Below, piece after piece: positions 16,939 through 25,357 of a DNA stretch of 64,000 bases. The translations under genes were made by a program, and so were the position numbers. The notes beneath the pieces were generated by a model. That model had not been told where the DNA came from, searched no databases, and saw only the letters and a program-made list of their open reading frames with translations. Every line of letters starts with the position of its first letter. Position 1 is the first letter of the stretch. Source of the stretch: Jiangella muralis (lineage in GTDB: Bacteria; Actinomycetota; Actinomycetes; Jiangellales; Jiangellaceae); the NCBI RefSeq assembly GCF_001270745.1, contig NZ_KQ434754.1, positions 315,792-379,791 on the forward strand, given 5' to 3'.

Positions 16939-17505
16939 TCAGATCACCAGTTCGACGATCTTGTCGTCGAGGATCTTCCGGTAGGTGGCATCGCCCGCGT
17001 AGGCCGCCATGACCGCACCGACTGCGATGTCTGCGACCGCCAGGAGTGGAGTCGACGGTCCCGGAACGTGGTCCAGCCGGAACGGGCCCTGGATCAACTT
17101 CTGATTGCGCAACGCCAGCAGCAGTTCCACGTCGCGCGCGTTCTGCTTGGATTCGCGGGCCTCGGCCACCACCTGCGTGACGCCGCGATCGCGCAACTCA
17201 GGGAGCAGACGGGTCAGACAATGTCGCCGACGCCGCTCCGGGCGAGTCCCGTCCGGTGCCGTGGCCAGAACGACGACGATGTGCTCCACGCCGGTCAGTT
17301 CGGCGACGGTCGTCGCCAGCAGTGTGCGGCGTGCGACCTTGTGCTCGTCATACCAGTGGAGCTTCCTGGAACGGGGAAGCACGAGTGCCTTGATCGCGTC
17401 GGTAACCTCGTCGGCTGAGTCGGCCCCGATCAGCGATGCCGCCACGCTGTAGGTGTGGCCAGGATGGACGGCCTCGCACTCGTCGACGTAGGCCGTCACG
17501 GTCAC
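16939..17505 (-). CDS. DUF3800-like protein
   Basis: A 188-residue protein beginning TAYVDECE, with KLHWYDEH in the middle and LLAVADIAVGAVMAAYAG near the end. The acidic residues at both ends recall the DUF3800/RNase H-like family, which is often linked to mobile or defence regions. The canonical first motif is YxDES; here it is YVDEC. The GTG start has GGAGG at 8 nt. It looks like a single-gene insertion between housekeeping genes. Function unknown. Confidence 0.65.
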   Translation of the reverse strand: MTVTAYVDECEAVHPGHTYSVAASLIGADSADEVTDAIKALVLPRSRKLHWYDEHKVARRTLLATTVAELTGVEHIVVVLATAPDGTRPERRRRHCLTRLLPELRDRGVTQVVAEARESKQNARDVELLLALRNQKLIQGPFRLDHVPGPSTPLLAVADIAVGAVMAAYAGDATYRKILDDKIVELVI

Positions 17506-17644
17506 GGGCGACCCTCCGCGCAGGTCCGATCAGCGGCGCGGGCGAGAACGGGCATGCGCAGCACTCTCCGACACGTGATGGGCGCCCCGCCGACGCATGA
17601 AGGTTACGGCGTGGCGGGCCGCAGGCGCATCTCTGCCGTCATGG

Positions 17645-18427
17645 TCACGGCTGGCAGCGCGGGCACCAGAACGCGACCCGGTCACGCGGTGCGGTGCCGA
17701 TCGAGCCGGTGCGGATCAGGGTGCCGCACTTCCAGCACGGACGCCGGGCGCGGCGGTAGACCCAGTGCTGGCGCCCCGGCCGCGGATCGCCGGTCGTCAC
17801 CTGGCGGCCGGTCCGGACGCCGAGGTGCAGCAGCCGGTGCGCCTCGTCGACGATGAACGGGAGGTCGGGGACGGCGGACACCGGCGCGTACGGCGACGCC
17901 CCGCCGAGGAAGCACAGTTCGGCCATGTAGACGTTGCCGATGCCGGCCAGCAGCCGCTGATCCAGCAGCGCGTCCCCCAGAGGTCGCGACGGGTCGCGCG
18001 ACAGCCGCGAGACCGCGTCGGCCGCCGACCAGTCCGCGCCCAGCAGGTCGGGACCGAGGTGGCCGACGACGTCCGCCTCGGCGCTCGTCCGGACCAGCTC
18101 GACCACCGGCAGGCGGTACCCGACGGCCTCGGAGCGCGCCGTCGCCAGCACCACCCGGATCTGGAACACCGGCCCGCCCCGCCACGGCTGCCCGGCCGCG
18201 AACACCCGCCACGCGCCGTCCATGCGCAGGTGCGTGTGCAGCGTCAGCCCGCCGTCGATGCGGGTCAGCAGGTGCTTGCCGCGCGACACCGACTCCACGA
18301 CGGGACGTCCGGACAGGTCGGTCGTCGCCAGGCGCGGGACGCGGAAATCGGTGCGCAGCAACACGTCGCCGGCCAGCGCGTCGTGCAGGCGCCGGGAGGC
18401 CAGCCACACGGTGTCGCCTTCGGGCAT
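17645..18427 (-). CDS. Endonuclease VIII-like DNA glycosylase
   Basis: A 260-residue Fpg/Nei protein starting MPEGDTVW, typical of actinobacterial Nei2-type endonuclease VIII. It has the H2TH segment QRLLAGIGNVYMAELCFLGG and a C-terminal zinc finger CWKCG-N18-CPRC. It would remove oxidised pyrimidines. The start at 18427 sits at the conserved MPEGD and is preceded by GAGGGTGGGG; longer frames add unrelated residues. A neighbouring divergent small gene and two alkylation-repair genes form a repair cluster. Confidence 0.92.
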   Translation of the reverse strand: MPEGDTVWLASRRLHDALAGDVLLRTDFRVPRLATTDLSGRPVVESVSRGKHLLTRIDGGLTLHTHLRMDGAWRVFAAGQPWRGGPVFQIRVVLATARSEAVGYRLPVVELVRTSAEADVVGHLGPDLLGADWSAADAVSRLSRDPSRPLGDALLDQRLLAGIGNVYMAELCFLGGASPYAPVSAVPDLPFIVDEAHRLLHLGVRTGRQVTTGDPRPGRQHWVYRRARRPCWKCGTLIRTGSIGTAPRDRVAFWCPRCQP

Positions 18428-18506
18428 GCCCCACCCTCGCACACGGCGCCGAAAATGCCTCGTCACCACTCTGCCAGGTGGCTACGATGCTGGTGAGGAG
18501 CCCACG

Positions 18507-18830
18507 ATGGAATCGCCTTTCCACGACGTCACCCGGGCACTGCGCCGGCGCTGGCCCGGCGGCAGGGCCGCGCCCGCCGTCGCCGCCGATCCGTTCGAGA
18601 CGCTCACGGTGCAGCTGCGGCTCACCCGCGTCAGCGGCGAGATCCGCCGGCTCGAACGCGACCAGGGCCGCTGGGCCCGTGCGCATCACCTGACCGCGGC
18701 CACCCGCGCGTACGACGACCTGTTGCTCGACGCCGCGCGGCTGGCCGGGCTGCCGGTGCCGGACGCGCCCCCGGCCATCCGGCGGGTGATGATCGAGAGC
18801 GCGCTCCGGCACGACGGCTGGAGCTGGTGA
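18507..18830 (+). CDS. Small conserved-looking hypothetical protein
   Basis: A 107-residue, arginine-rich, mostly helical soluble protein with LRLTRVSGEIRRLERDQGRW near the middle and a C-terminal ALRHDGWSW. GAGGAG lies 6 nt upstream of the ATG. It is divergent from the Nei-like gene and ends one base before the convergent ogt stop. I do not recognise a family. The good ribosome site and codon use support that it is real. Confidence 0.65.
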   Translation: MESPFHDVTRALRRRWPGGRAAPAVAADPFETLTVQLRLTRVSGEIRRLERDQGRWARAHHLTAATRAYDDLLLDAARLAGLPVPDAPPAIRRVMIESALRHDGWSW

Positions 18831-18831
18831 C

Positions 18832-19293
18832 CTACCGCGTCTCCAGGTCGAGCAGCGCCTGCTTGCGCTCCAGGCCCCACGCGTATCCGGTCAGCACGCC
18901 GGACGAGCCGACCACGCGGTGGCACGGGACGATGACGGAGATCGGGTTGCGGCCGTTCGCGGCGCCCACCGCCCGCGACGCCGTCGGGCGGCCCAGTTGC
19001 TCGGCGATCTCGCGGTAGCTGCGCGTCTCGCCGTACGGGATCGCCCGCAGCGCCGCCCACACCTGCTGCTGGAACGGCGTGCCGACGGGACTCAGCGGGA
19101 GGTCGAACTCCTCCCGCCGGCCGGCGAAGTACGCGTCCAGCTGCTCGCGCACCGGGGTGAACGGTGCGTCGTCCTCGATCCAGCCGGGCTGGTCGAGCAT
19201 GGCCGGGCGCTCCATGTAGAGGCCGGTCAGCGCGGCGCCGTCGCCGGTGATCCAGAGCGTGCCGAGGGGACTGTCGATGGTGGTCCAGTACAT
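18832..19293 (-). CDS. ogt: Methylated-DNA-protein cysteine methyltransferase
   Basis: A 153-residue suicide repair protein that takes the methyl group from O6-methylguanine. The active site is IVPCHRVV with Cys124, and the DNA-binding helix-turn-helix region includes PYGETRSYREIA and GRNP. It lies 10 nt downstream of the Ada-AlkA gene and so belongs to the same alkylation-repair operon. The C-terminal Ada methyltransferase that is absent from the Ada fusion is supplied by this gene. Confidence 0.95.
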   Translation of the reverse strand: MYWTTIDSPLGTLWITGDGAALTGLYMERPAMLDQPGWIEDDAPFTPVREQLDAYFAGRREEFDLPLSPVGTPFQQQVWAALRAIPYGETRSYREIAEQLGRPTASRAVGAANGRNPISVIVPCHRVVGSSGVLTGYAWGLERKQALLDLETR

Positions 19294-19303
19294 GATCTGC
19301 CTT

Positions 19304-20743
19304 TCAGAGTGTCGACCAGGCGTGCAGCAGCGCGTACGAGCGCCACGGCCGCCAGTTCTCGGCCAGTTCGGCCACCGCCCTTGGGTCGGACGGCAGCCCG
19401 AGCCCGGCCATGGCGTGCTTGACGCCGAGGTCGGTCGGGAGGAACACGTCGGGGTCGGCCAGCGCCCGCATGCGCACGTAGCGAGCGGTCCAGGGCCCGA
19501 TGCCCGGCACGTCGAGCAGCAGCCGCTCGGTCTCGTCGCGGTCGACGCCGGGGTCGAGGCAGAGCGTGCCGTCGGCCAGCCGGCTGGTCAGCTCGTGCAG
19601 CGTGCGCTGGCGGCTGCCCGGCATCGGGAACGTCGCGGGGTCGGCGGAGGCCAGCACGGCCGCCGCCGGGAACGCGTGGGTGACGGTGCCGACCGGCGCG
19701 TCGAGTGGCTTGCCGTGCTCGGCGACCAGCCGGCCGGCGACGGTGCGCGCGGCGGCCACGGACACCTGCTGGCCGAGCACACCGCGGACCGCCAGCTCGT
19801 CGCCGTCGACCGTGCCCGGGACCCGGGTCCCCGGCCGCGCGGCCACCAGCGGGCCGAGCGCGGGATCGGCGCCGAGCAGGTCGTCGACCGCCTGCGGGTC
19901 GGCGTCGAGGTCGAACACCCGGCGGCAGCGGGCCACCGCCGCCGTCAGGTCGCGCGGGTCGGCCAGCCGCAGCGTCGCCTGCACCCAGCCGTCGCGCGGG
20001 GTCAGCTCCGCGACGCCGGTGCCGTGCGGCAGCGTGAGGCTGCGCCGGTACGTGTCGCCGTCGACCTCCTCGATGCCCGGCACCGCACGTAGCGCCAGGA
20101 AGTCCAGCACGCCGCGGAAGTCCGCGGGCCGCCGGTACGCCAGCCGCAGCTCGACCGTGCCCGCCGTCGCCGTCGGCCCTCGTCGCCGGGCCTTGCCGCG
20201 CAACTCGCTCGGCGTCAGCGCGTAGACCTCGCGGATCGTGTCGTTGAACTGGCGGATGCTGGCGAACCCGGCCGCGAACCCGATCTCGGTGACCGGCAGC
20301 TCCGTCGTCTCCAGCAGCGTCCGCGCCGTGTGCGCGCGCTGCGACCGGGCCAGCCGCAGCGGGCCGGCGCCGACCTCCTCGACCAGCGTCCGGTGCACCT
20401 GGCGCTCGCTGTACCCGAGCCGCCCGGCCAGCCCGGCGACGCCGTCGCGGTCGACCAAGCCGTCCGCGATCAGCCGCATCGCCCGGCCGACGACGTCGGC
20501 GCGGACGTTCCACTCCGCCGAGCCCGGCGTCGCGTCCGGACGGCAGCGGCGGCAGGCCCGGAAGCCGGCCGTCTGCGCTTCGGCGGCGGTGCGGTAGAAG
20601 CGCACGTTCTGGCGCTTCGGCGTCATGGCCGGGCAGCTGGGACGGCAGTAGATGCCGGTGGACGTGACGCCGATGTAGAAGACGCCGTCGAACCGGGCAT
20701 CACGGCCCTGAACTGCGCGGTAGCACGCCTCTTCGTCCAACAT
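19304..20743 (-). CDS. Ada N-domain / AraC HTH / AlkA glycosylase fusion
   Basis: A 479-residue fusion. Residues 1-75 form the methylphosphotriester-accepting zinc domain with Cys33, Cys37, Cys64 and Cys67 (E. coli Ada has 38, 42, 69, 72). Residues 85-185 form an AraC-type HTH. The rest is a 3-methyladenine glycosylase, with an AlkA N-domain and an HhH-GPD segment DVPGIGPWTARYVRMRALA followed by the catalytic Asp in LPTDLG. Methylation of the sensor domain should activate transcription, probably of this operon, while the glycosylase removes alkylated bases. Co-operonic with ogt. Confidence 0.95.
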   Translation of the reverse strand: MLDEEACYRAVQGRDARFDGVFYIGVTSTGIYCRPSCPAMTPKRQNVRFYRTAAEAQTAGFRACRRCRPDATPGSAEWNVRADVVGRAMRLIADGLVDRDGVAGLAGRLGYSERQVHRTLVEEVGAGPLRLARSQRAHTARTLLETTELPVTEIGFAAGFASIRQFNDTIREVYALTPSELRGKARRRGPTATAGTVELRLAYRRPADFRGVLDFLALRAVPGIEEVDGDTYRRSLTLPHGTGVAELTPRDGWVQATLRLADPRDLTAAVARCRRVFDLDADPQAVDDLLGADPALGPLVAARPGTRVPGTVDGDELAVRGVLGQQVSVAAARTVAGRLVAEHGKPLDAPVGTVTHAFPAAAVLASADPATFPMPGSRQRTLHELTSRLADGTLCLDPGVDRDETERLLLDVPGIGPWTARYVRMRALADPDVFLPTDLGVKHAMAGLGLPSDPRAVAELAENWRPWRSYALLHAWSTL

Positions 20744-20747
20744 GCTT

Positions 20748-20779
20748 CTAGTCTCGCCCGCCGGCGGGCCGGTGACTAG
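20748..20779. promoter_or_regulatory. Inverted repeat upstream of the Ada-AlkA gene
   Basis: CTAGTC (20748) and GACTAG (20774) flank a perfect CCCGCCGGCGGG core, directly upstream of the Ada-AlkA ATG and downstream of the HTH-MurA stop. It may be a terminator for the upstream minus-strand HTH-MurA transcript seen from the other side, or an Ada-box-like control site. Confidence 0.3.
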
Positions 20780-20810
20780 CGGGAATCGGACACGACCGTT
20801 CCGGCCTGGG

Positions 20811-22340
20811 TCAGATGTCGCGGAACGCCTCGATGCGGGCGCCGAGGACGGACAGCCGGGCGGCCAGGTCCTCGTAGCCGCGGTTGATCACGTACACGTT
20901 GCGCAGCACCGACGTGCCCTTCGCGGCCATCATCGCCAGCAGCACGACGACGGCCGGGCGCAGCGCCGGCGGGCAGATGATCTCCGTCCCGGACCACCGG
21001 GTCGGGCCCTCCACCAGCACGCGGTGCGGGTCGAGCAGCGTGACGTTGCCGCCGAGTTTCGTCAGCTCGGTCAGGTAGATCGCGCGGTTCTCGTAGACCC
21101 AGTCGTGGATCATCGTCTGGCCGTTCGCCGTGGCCGCGATCAGCGCGAAGAACGGCAGGTTGTCGATGTTGAGGCCGGGGAACGGCATCGGGTGGATCTT
21201 GTCGTGCGGCGCGCGCAGCTGCGACGGGCGCACCGTCAGGTCGACCAGCCGGGTCTCGCCGTTCGCCGCGACGTACTCGCCGCTGCGGTCGTAGTCGAGG
21301 CCCATCTCCTCCAGCAGCGCCAGCTCGATCTCGAGGAACTCGATCGGCGCCCTGCGGACGGTGATCTCCGACCCCGTCACGATCGCGGCCGCCAGCAGGC
21401 TCATCGCCTCGATCGGGTCCTCGGACGGCGCGTAGTCGACGTCGACGTCGATGTCCGGGATGCCGTGCACCGTCAGCGTCGTCGTGCCGATGCCCTCGAT
21501 GCGCACGCCCAGCCGCGTCAGGAAGAAGCACAGGTCCTGGACCATGTAGTTCGAGCTGGCGTTGCGGATGACGGTGACGCCGTCGTTGCGGGCGGCCGCC
21601 ATCAGGGCGTTCTCGGTGACGGTGTCGCCGCGCTCGATCAGCACGATCGGCCGGCCGGGTGACACCGTCCGGTCCACCTCGGCGTGGTAGTAGCCGCCGG
21701 TCGCCTTCAGTTCGAGGCCGAACGGGCGCAGCGCCGACATGTGCGGGTCGACGGTGCGGGTGCCGAGGTTGCAGCCGCCGGCGTAGGGCAACTTGAAGCG
21801 GACCTCGCGATGCAGCAGCGGGCCGAGGAACATGATGACGCTGCGGGTGCGCCGGGCCGACTCGACGTCCATGCTGTCGAGGTCCAGCCGCTCCGGCGGC
21901 GTGATCTCGAGGTCGCGGCCCCCGCCCAGCCAGCGGGTGCCGATGCCGATGCTCTCGAGCACCTCGATGATGCGGTTGACCTCCTCGATGCGCGCGATGC
22001 CGCGCAGGGTGGTCTTCCCCTTGTTCAGCAGGCTGGCGCACAGCAGCGCGACGCTCGCGTTCTTGCTGGACCGCACCTCGATGCTGCCGCTCAGCTGCTG
22101 GCCGCCGCTGACCCGCAGGTGCACCGGGCTCTGCGGCGCCAGCGACACGATCTGCTTGTCCAGCGACTCGCCGATGCGGGCGATCATCTCCAGGCTCAGG
22201 TTCTGCTGCCCGTGCTCGATGCGGTGGATCGCGCTCTGGCTCGTGCCGAGCGCGTCGGCGAGCTGGCTCTGGGTCCAACCGCGGTGTTGCCGCGAGTCAC
22301 GGATCAAGCGACCGATCTGGCCGCGGTAGTCGTCTGCCAC
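20811..22340 (-). CDS. MurA-like carboxyvinyltransferase with N-terminal HTH
   Basis: A 509-residue fusion. Residues 1-70 form an XRE/Cro-type HTH (WTQSQLADALGTSQSAIHRI), and residues 72-509 an EPSP/MurA-type fold. MurA catalytic residues appear conserved: the Lys-Asn pair in RSSKNASVA, the PEP-binding cysteine in YAGGCNLGTRTVDPH, and the acidic residue in PSEDPIEAM. MurA transfers enolpyruvate to UDP-GlcNAc in peptidoglycan synthesis. The HTH suggests gene control by the enzyme state, or a paralog specialised for regulation. No other cell-wall genes are nearby. Confidence 0.9.
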   Translation of the reverse strand: MADDYRGQIGRLIRDSRQHRGWTQSQLADALGTSQSAIHRIEHGQQNLSLEMIARIGESLDKQIVSLAPQSPVHLRVSGGQQLSGSIEVRSSKNASVALLCASLLNKGKTTLRGIARIEEVNRIIEVLESIGIGTRWLGGGRDLEITPPERLDLDSMDVESARRTRSVIMFLGPLLHREVRFKLPYAGGCNLGTRTVDPHMSALRPFGLELKATGGYYHAEVDRTVSPGRPIVLIERGDTVTENALMAAARNDGVTVIRNASSNYMVQDLCFFLTRLGVRIEGIGTTTLTVHGIPDIDVDVDYAPSEDPIEAMSLLAAAIVTGSEITVRRAPIEFLEIELALLEEMGLDYDRSGEYVAANGETRLVDLTVRPSQLRAPHDKIHPMPFPGLNIDNLPFFALIAATANGQTMIHDWVYENRAIYLTELTKLGGNVTLLDPHRVLVEGPTRWSGTEIICPPALRPAVVVLLAMMAAKGTSVLRNVYVINRGYEDLAARLSVLGARIEAFRDI

Positions 22341-22683
22341 GAGCCGAACGATATCTCAGGTATGAGTTAACGGCTGCCACATTCGTCACATTGGTATCCA
22401 GAAGTTGCGACGTGAGCGAGCTCTCATCCATGTCGTGAGGTCTGCGCCACACTGTCGGCAGCCGCCGGCAGCGTAACCGACGGCGCGGCGGCTGTCGCCT
22501 CGAACCCGGGCGAACCGCACGTCCGGCGCGACCCGCCCATCCGTACGGCCGAGCCTCGTGAATGGGCCCGGCTCTGAGACGGCGCGCGCGTCTACCCGGT
22601 TCCGGCCGGCTCCCATGATCATCAACCTTTGTGGCTGCTATCACGACACGGAAGGTTGATGATCATGGAACGGGCCGCCGGGG
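22341..22683. other. 343-base intergenic region
   Basis: It holds the promoter region of the minus-strand HTH-MurA gene, including a CACATT-N3-CACATT direct repeat at about 22379 and an AT-richer stretch near its start. It also holds palindromic repeat copy B at the far end. No convincing gene or RNA was seen in the remaining sequence. Confidence 0.5.
22613..22668. repeat. Long palindromic repeat, copy B
   Basis: Perfect 17-bp arms, CCATGATCATCAACCTT and complement, enclose a 22-nt loop. Read on the minus strand, the loop begins CCGT and ends CACA, as copy A does on the plus strand, while the middle differs. It lies 16 nt past the stop of the beta-lactamase-fold gene and could terminate it. 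Confidence 0.75.
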
Positions 22684-23724
22684 TCAGAGGTCGAACGCGT
22701 ACCGGCAGAACGCCTTGCGCAGGTCGAGGATCGGCCGGCTGTCGCGCGTGTAGTAGAGCTTGTTCGTCAGCAGCACCGCCCAGCGACGGCGGCGGACGGA
22801 CACCCACATGGCGGTGCCGGTGAAGCCGAAGTGCGCCCACACGTCCCGCCCGCCCACGCCGGGCGGCGTCGGCGCGGGGTGCCAGAACAGCCCGCGGGCC
22901 GGCGCCAGTTCACCGGTCTGCACCTTCAGCGACTCCTTGATCCACGCCGGCCCGAATCCCGGCCGCCGCGGCGCCTGGTCGGGTGCCAGCAGGTAGCGCA
23001 GGAACGCCCCGAGGTCGGCGACGACGGAGAAGACGCCGGCGCTGCCGCAGACGCCGAGCAGCCGGGCGGAGAAGTCGTGCGGCGTGCCCTGCAGGTGCCG
23101 CCCGGCGGCGGCGTCGAACTCGGTCGGAGCGCACCTCGGGACCTCGGCGGCGGGGACGGGCCCGAACCGGGTGGCGTCCATGTGCAACGCGTCCCACGCG
23201 CAGGCCCGGCTCAGCTCGTCCAGCCGCAGCCCGGTGAGCCGCTCGGTGAGGATCCCGAGAATCAGGGCGGCGCGGTCGGTGTACTCGACGACCTCGCCGG
23301 GGCGGTGGACCAGCGGTTCGCGCAGGATGCCGCGTTCGACGGCGGCGCGGTCGGTGCCGTAGAGCGCCTCGAGGTTGGCCCGCGACGGGACGCCCGCGGT
23401 GTGGGTGAGCAGGTGCTGGGCGGTGACGGCGGCGAGGTCGTACCCGCCGAGGCCGGGCAGGTAGTCGACGAGGGGGCGGTCGAGGTTGAGGGTGCCGTCC
23501 TCCCAGAGCGTGCCGACGCACGACCACACGGCGACGATCTTGGTGAGGCTGGCGAGGTCGAACAGGGTGTCCAGCCGCATCGGACGGTCCGGCGCCGCCG
23601 GGTCGAGCAGCCCGTGGGCGCCCTCGGCGCGGATGCCGTCGGCGTCGCCGACGGCCCAGACCGCTCCGGGCAGGACGGTGGTGTTCACGGCGTGAGTCAG
23701 CAACTGGTCGATGGCTCTCGTCAT
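22684..23724 (-). CDS. Serine hydrolase, beta-lactamase class C fold
   Basis: A 346-residue protein of the beta-lactamase/PBP-like esterase family. The nucleophile motif SxxK is in DLASLTKIVA. The second motif, normally YxN, reads YTD here, and the KTG-type triad is replaced by HFGFTGT. This pattern is common in esterases and D-amino peptidases of the family, so antibiotic hydrolysis should not be assumed. No signal peptide is seen, so it is probably cytoplasmic. The start at 23724 has AAGGCGG upstream; an in-frame ATG at 23817 is less likely. Confidence 0.88.
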   Translation of the reverse strand: MTRAIDQLLTHAVNTTVLPGAVWAVGDADGIRAEGAHGLLDPAAPDRPMRLDTLFDLASLTKIVAVWSCVGTLWEDGTLNLDRPLVDYLPGLGGYDLAAVTAQHLLTHTAGVPSRANLEALYGTDRAAVERGILREPLVHRPGEVVEYTDRAALILGILTERLTGLRLDELSRACAWDALHMDATRFGPVPAAEVPRCAPTEFDAAAGRHLQGTPHDFSARLLGVCGSAGVFSVVADLGAFLRYLLAPDQAPRRPGFGPAWIKESLKVQTGELAPARGLFWHPAPTPPGVGGRDVWAHFGFTGTAMWVSVRRRRWAVLLTNKLYYTRDSRPILDLRKAFCRYAFDL

Positions 23725-23912
23725 CGGTGCCGCCTTGTTCGGTTGTCGTGGCGCCCGGGGTCGCGCCACTCCTTCATGATCGGCCCGAACCGGTCCGATC
23801 CGGGATACTCGTCTCATCTGCTGAACACGGTGAGACGGCCCCGTCGTGCGGCGCCCGGTCGTGACGCGGGAGACTGGGTGCGGCGACCAGCCAGCCGACC
23901 CGAGGAGATCCT

Positions 23913-24533
23913 GTGCGCGACGAGACCATCGGCGCCTTCCTGGACAGCCTGGCCGCCCGGGTGCCGGCCCCCGGCGGCGGCGCCGTCGCGGCTCTGCACG
24001 CGGCCCAGTCGGCGGCGCTGCTCGCCATGGTGGCCCGCTACAGCACCGGCCCGAAGTACGAGCAGCACGCCGCCGTCGTCGAGCGGGTGCTGGTGAAGGC
24101 CGACGCGCTGCGCACCGACGCGCTGGAGCTGGCCGAGGACGACGCCGAGGCGTTCTTCGCGGTCACCGAGACGTACCAGCTGCCGCAGGAGACCGACGAG
24201 CAGAAGGCGGCCCGCTCCGAGGCCATCGCGACGGCGCTCGCGGCGGCCGCGGAGCCACCGGCCGCCGTCATCATCGCGGCGACGCATCTGGTCTCGATGG
24301 CCGAGGAACTGCTGCCGGTCGGCAACCCGAACGTCGTCACGGACGTCGCGGCCGCCGCCGAGGCCGCCCGCGCCGCCGCCACGACGGCCCGGCTGAACGT
24401 CGAGATCAACCTCGCCGGCGTCACGGACCAGGCGGTCCGCGACCGTCTGACGGCCACCGCGGGCGAGGTCGACGACCTCGCGGCCCGGGCCGACCAGCTC
24501 ACCGCCGACGTGCGCCGGCAGGTCGGAGCGTGA
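23913..24533 (+). CDS. Cyclodeaminase/cyclohydrolase-family protein (FchA-like)
   Basis: A 206-residue all-helical protein of the formiminotransferase-cyclodeaminase C-domain family. The signature VPAPGGGAVAALHAAQSAAL is at residues 17-36, and GNPNVVTDVAAAAEAA is in the second half. The family includes FchA, the methenyl-THF cyclohydrolase of methylotrophs. GAGGAG precedes the GTG. The last four bases overlap the FolD-like start (GTGA), implying coupled translation and a joint role in one-carbon folate metabolism. Confidence 0.9.
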   Translation: MRDETIGAFLDSLAARVPAPGGGAVAALHAAQSAALLAMVARYSTGPKYEQHAAVVERVLVKADALRTDALELAEDDAEAFFAVTETYQLPQETDEQKAARSEAIATALAAAAEPPAAVIIAATHLVSMAEELLPVGNPNVVTDVAAAAEAARAAATTARLNVEINLAGVTDQAVRDRLTATAGEVDDLAARADQLTADVRRQVGA

Positions 24534-25357
24534 CGGCGCGGCGCCTGGCCGGGACGGACCTCGCCGCCCGCATCCGTGCGGAGGTCGCCGAGCGGGCCGC
24601 CGCCCGGCGCGACGCGGGCCGCCCGGCCCGGCTGGTCATCGTCACGGCGACGGACGACGAGGCCAGCGCCTGGTACGTCCGCTCCATCGCGTCGGCCGCC
24701 GGCAAGGCGGGCCTCGACTGCGACGTCGCCGACCTCGGCACGGCGGCGACCGCGGACGACATCTCGGCCCGGCTCGCCGGCCTCAGCGCGGACCCGGCCG
24801 TCGACGGCGTCATGCTGCAGACGCCGCTGCCGCCCGGCGTCGTGCTCGCGGACGTGTCCGGCGCCATCGAACCGGCCAAGGACGTCGACGGCGCCAACCC
24901 GGTGTCGCTCGGCCGGCTGGCCGTAGGGCTGCCCGCCTACGCGCCGGCCACCGCTGCCGCCGTCGTCGCGCTGCTGGACGAGTACGCCGTCGGCCTCGCC
25001 GGCGCCCGGGCGGTCGTCGTCGGCCGGTCCGCGGTGGTCGGGAAACCACTGGCGCACCTGCTGCTGGACCGCGACGCGACGGTGACGGTGTGCCACTCTC
25101 GCACTCGCGACCTCGCGGAGGTGACGTCGACGGCGGACGTGCTGGTCGCGGCGGTCGGGCGGACGCACCTCGTCACCCCCGAGCACGTCCGCGACGGCGC
25201 CGTCGTCGTCGACGTCGGCACGAACCCGACGGCGGACGGCGGCCTCGCCGGCGACGTCGACCCCGCGGTCGCCGAAGTGGCGGCCGCCCTCACCCCGGTC
25301 CCCGGCGGCGTCGGCCCGGTGACGACCGCGCTGCTGCTGAAGAATGTTGTTGACTGA
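24530..25357 (+). CDS. FolD-like methylene-THF dehydrogenase lacking the catalytic lysine
   Basis: A 275-residue protein with the FolD signatures LQTPLPPG, PAKDVDGANPVSLG, VVGRSAVVGKPLA for NADP binding, and PVPGGVGPVTTALLLKN. The cyclohydrolase motif YxxxK is altered: Tyr49 is present but the lysine position is Ile53 (WYVRSIAS). It probably keeps dehydrogenase activity but not cyclohydrolase activity. The coupled upstream FchA-like protein could supply the missing step. A second, normal FolD elsewhere in the genome is likely but cannot be seen here. Confidence 0.9.
   Translation: MTARRLAGTDLAARIRAEVAERAAARRDAGRPARLVIVTATDDEASAWYVRSIASAAGKAGLDCDVADLGTAATADDISARLAGLSADPAVDGVMLQTPLPPGVVLADVSGAIEPAKDVDGANPVSLGRLAVGLPAYAPATAAAVVALLDEYAVGLAGARAVVVGRSAVVGKPLAHLLLDRDATVTVCHSRTRDLAEVTSTADVLVAAVGRTHLVTPEHVRDGAVVVDVGTNPTADGGLAGDVDPAVAEVAAALTPVPGGVGPVTTALLLKNVVD

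Noticed and set aside
22684-23724. Antibiotic-resistance beta-lactamase
   Set aside because: The fold matches class C, but the second and third motifs are YTD and HFG, no signal peptide is visible, and related esterases are common. Resistance should not be claimed.
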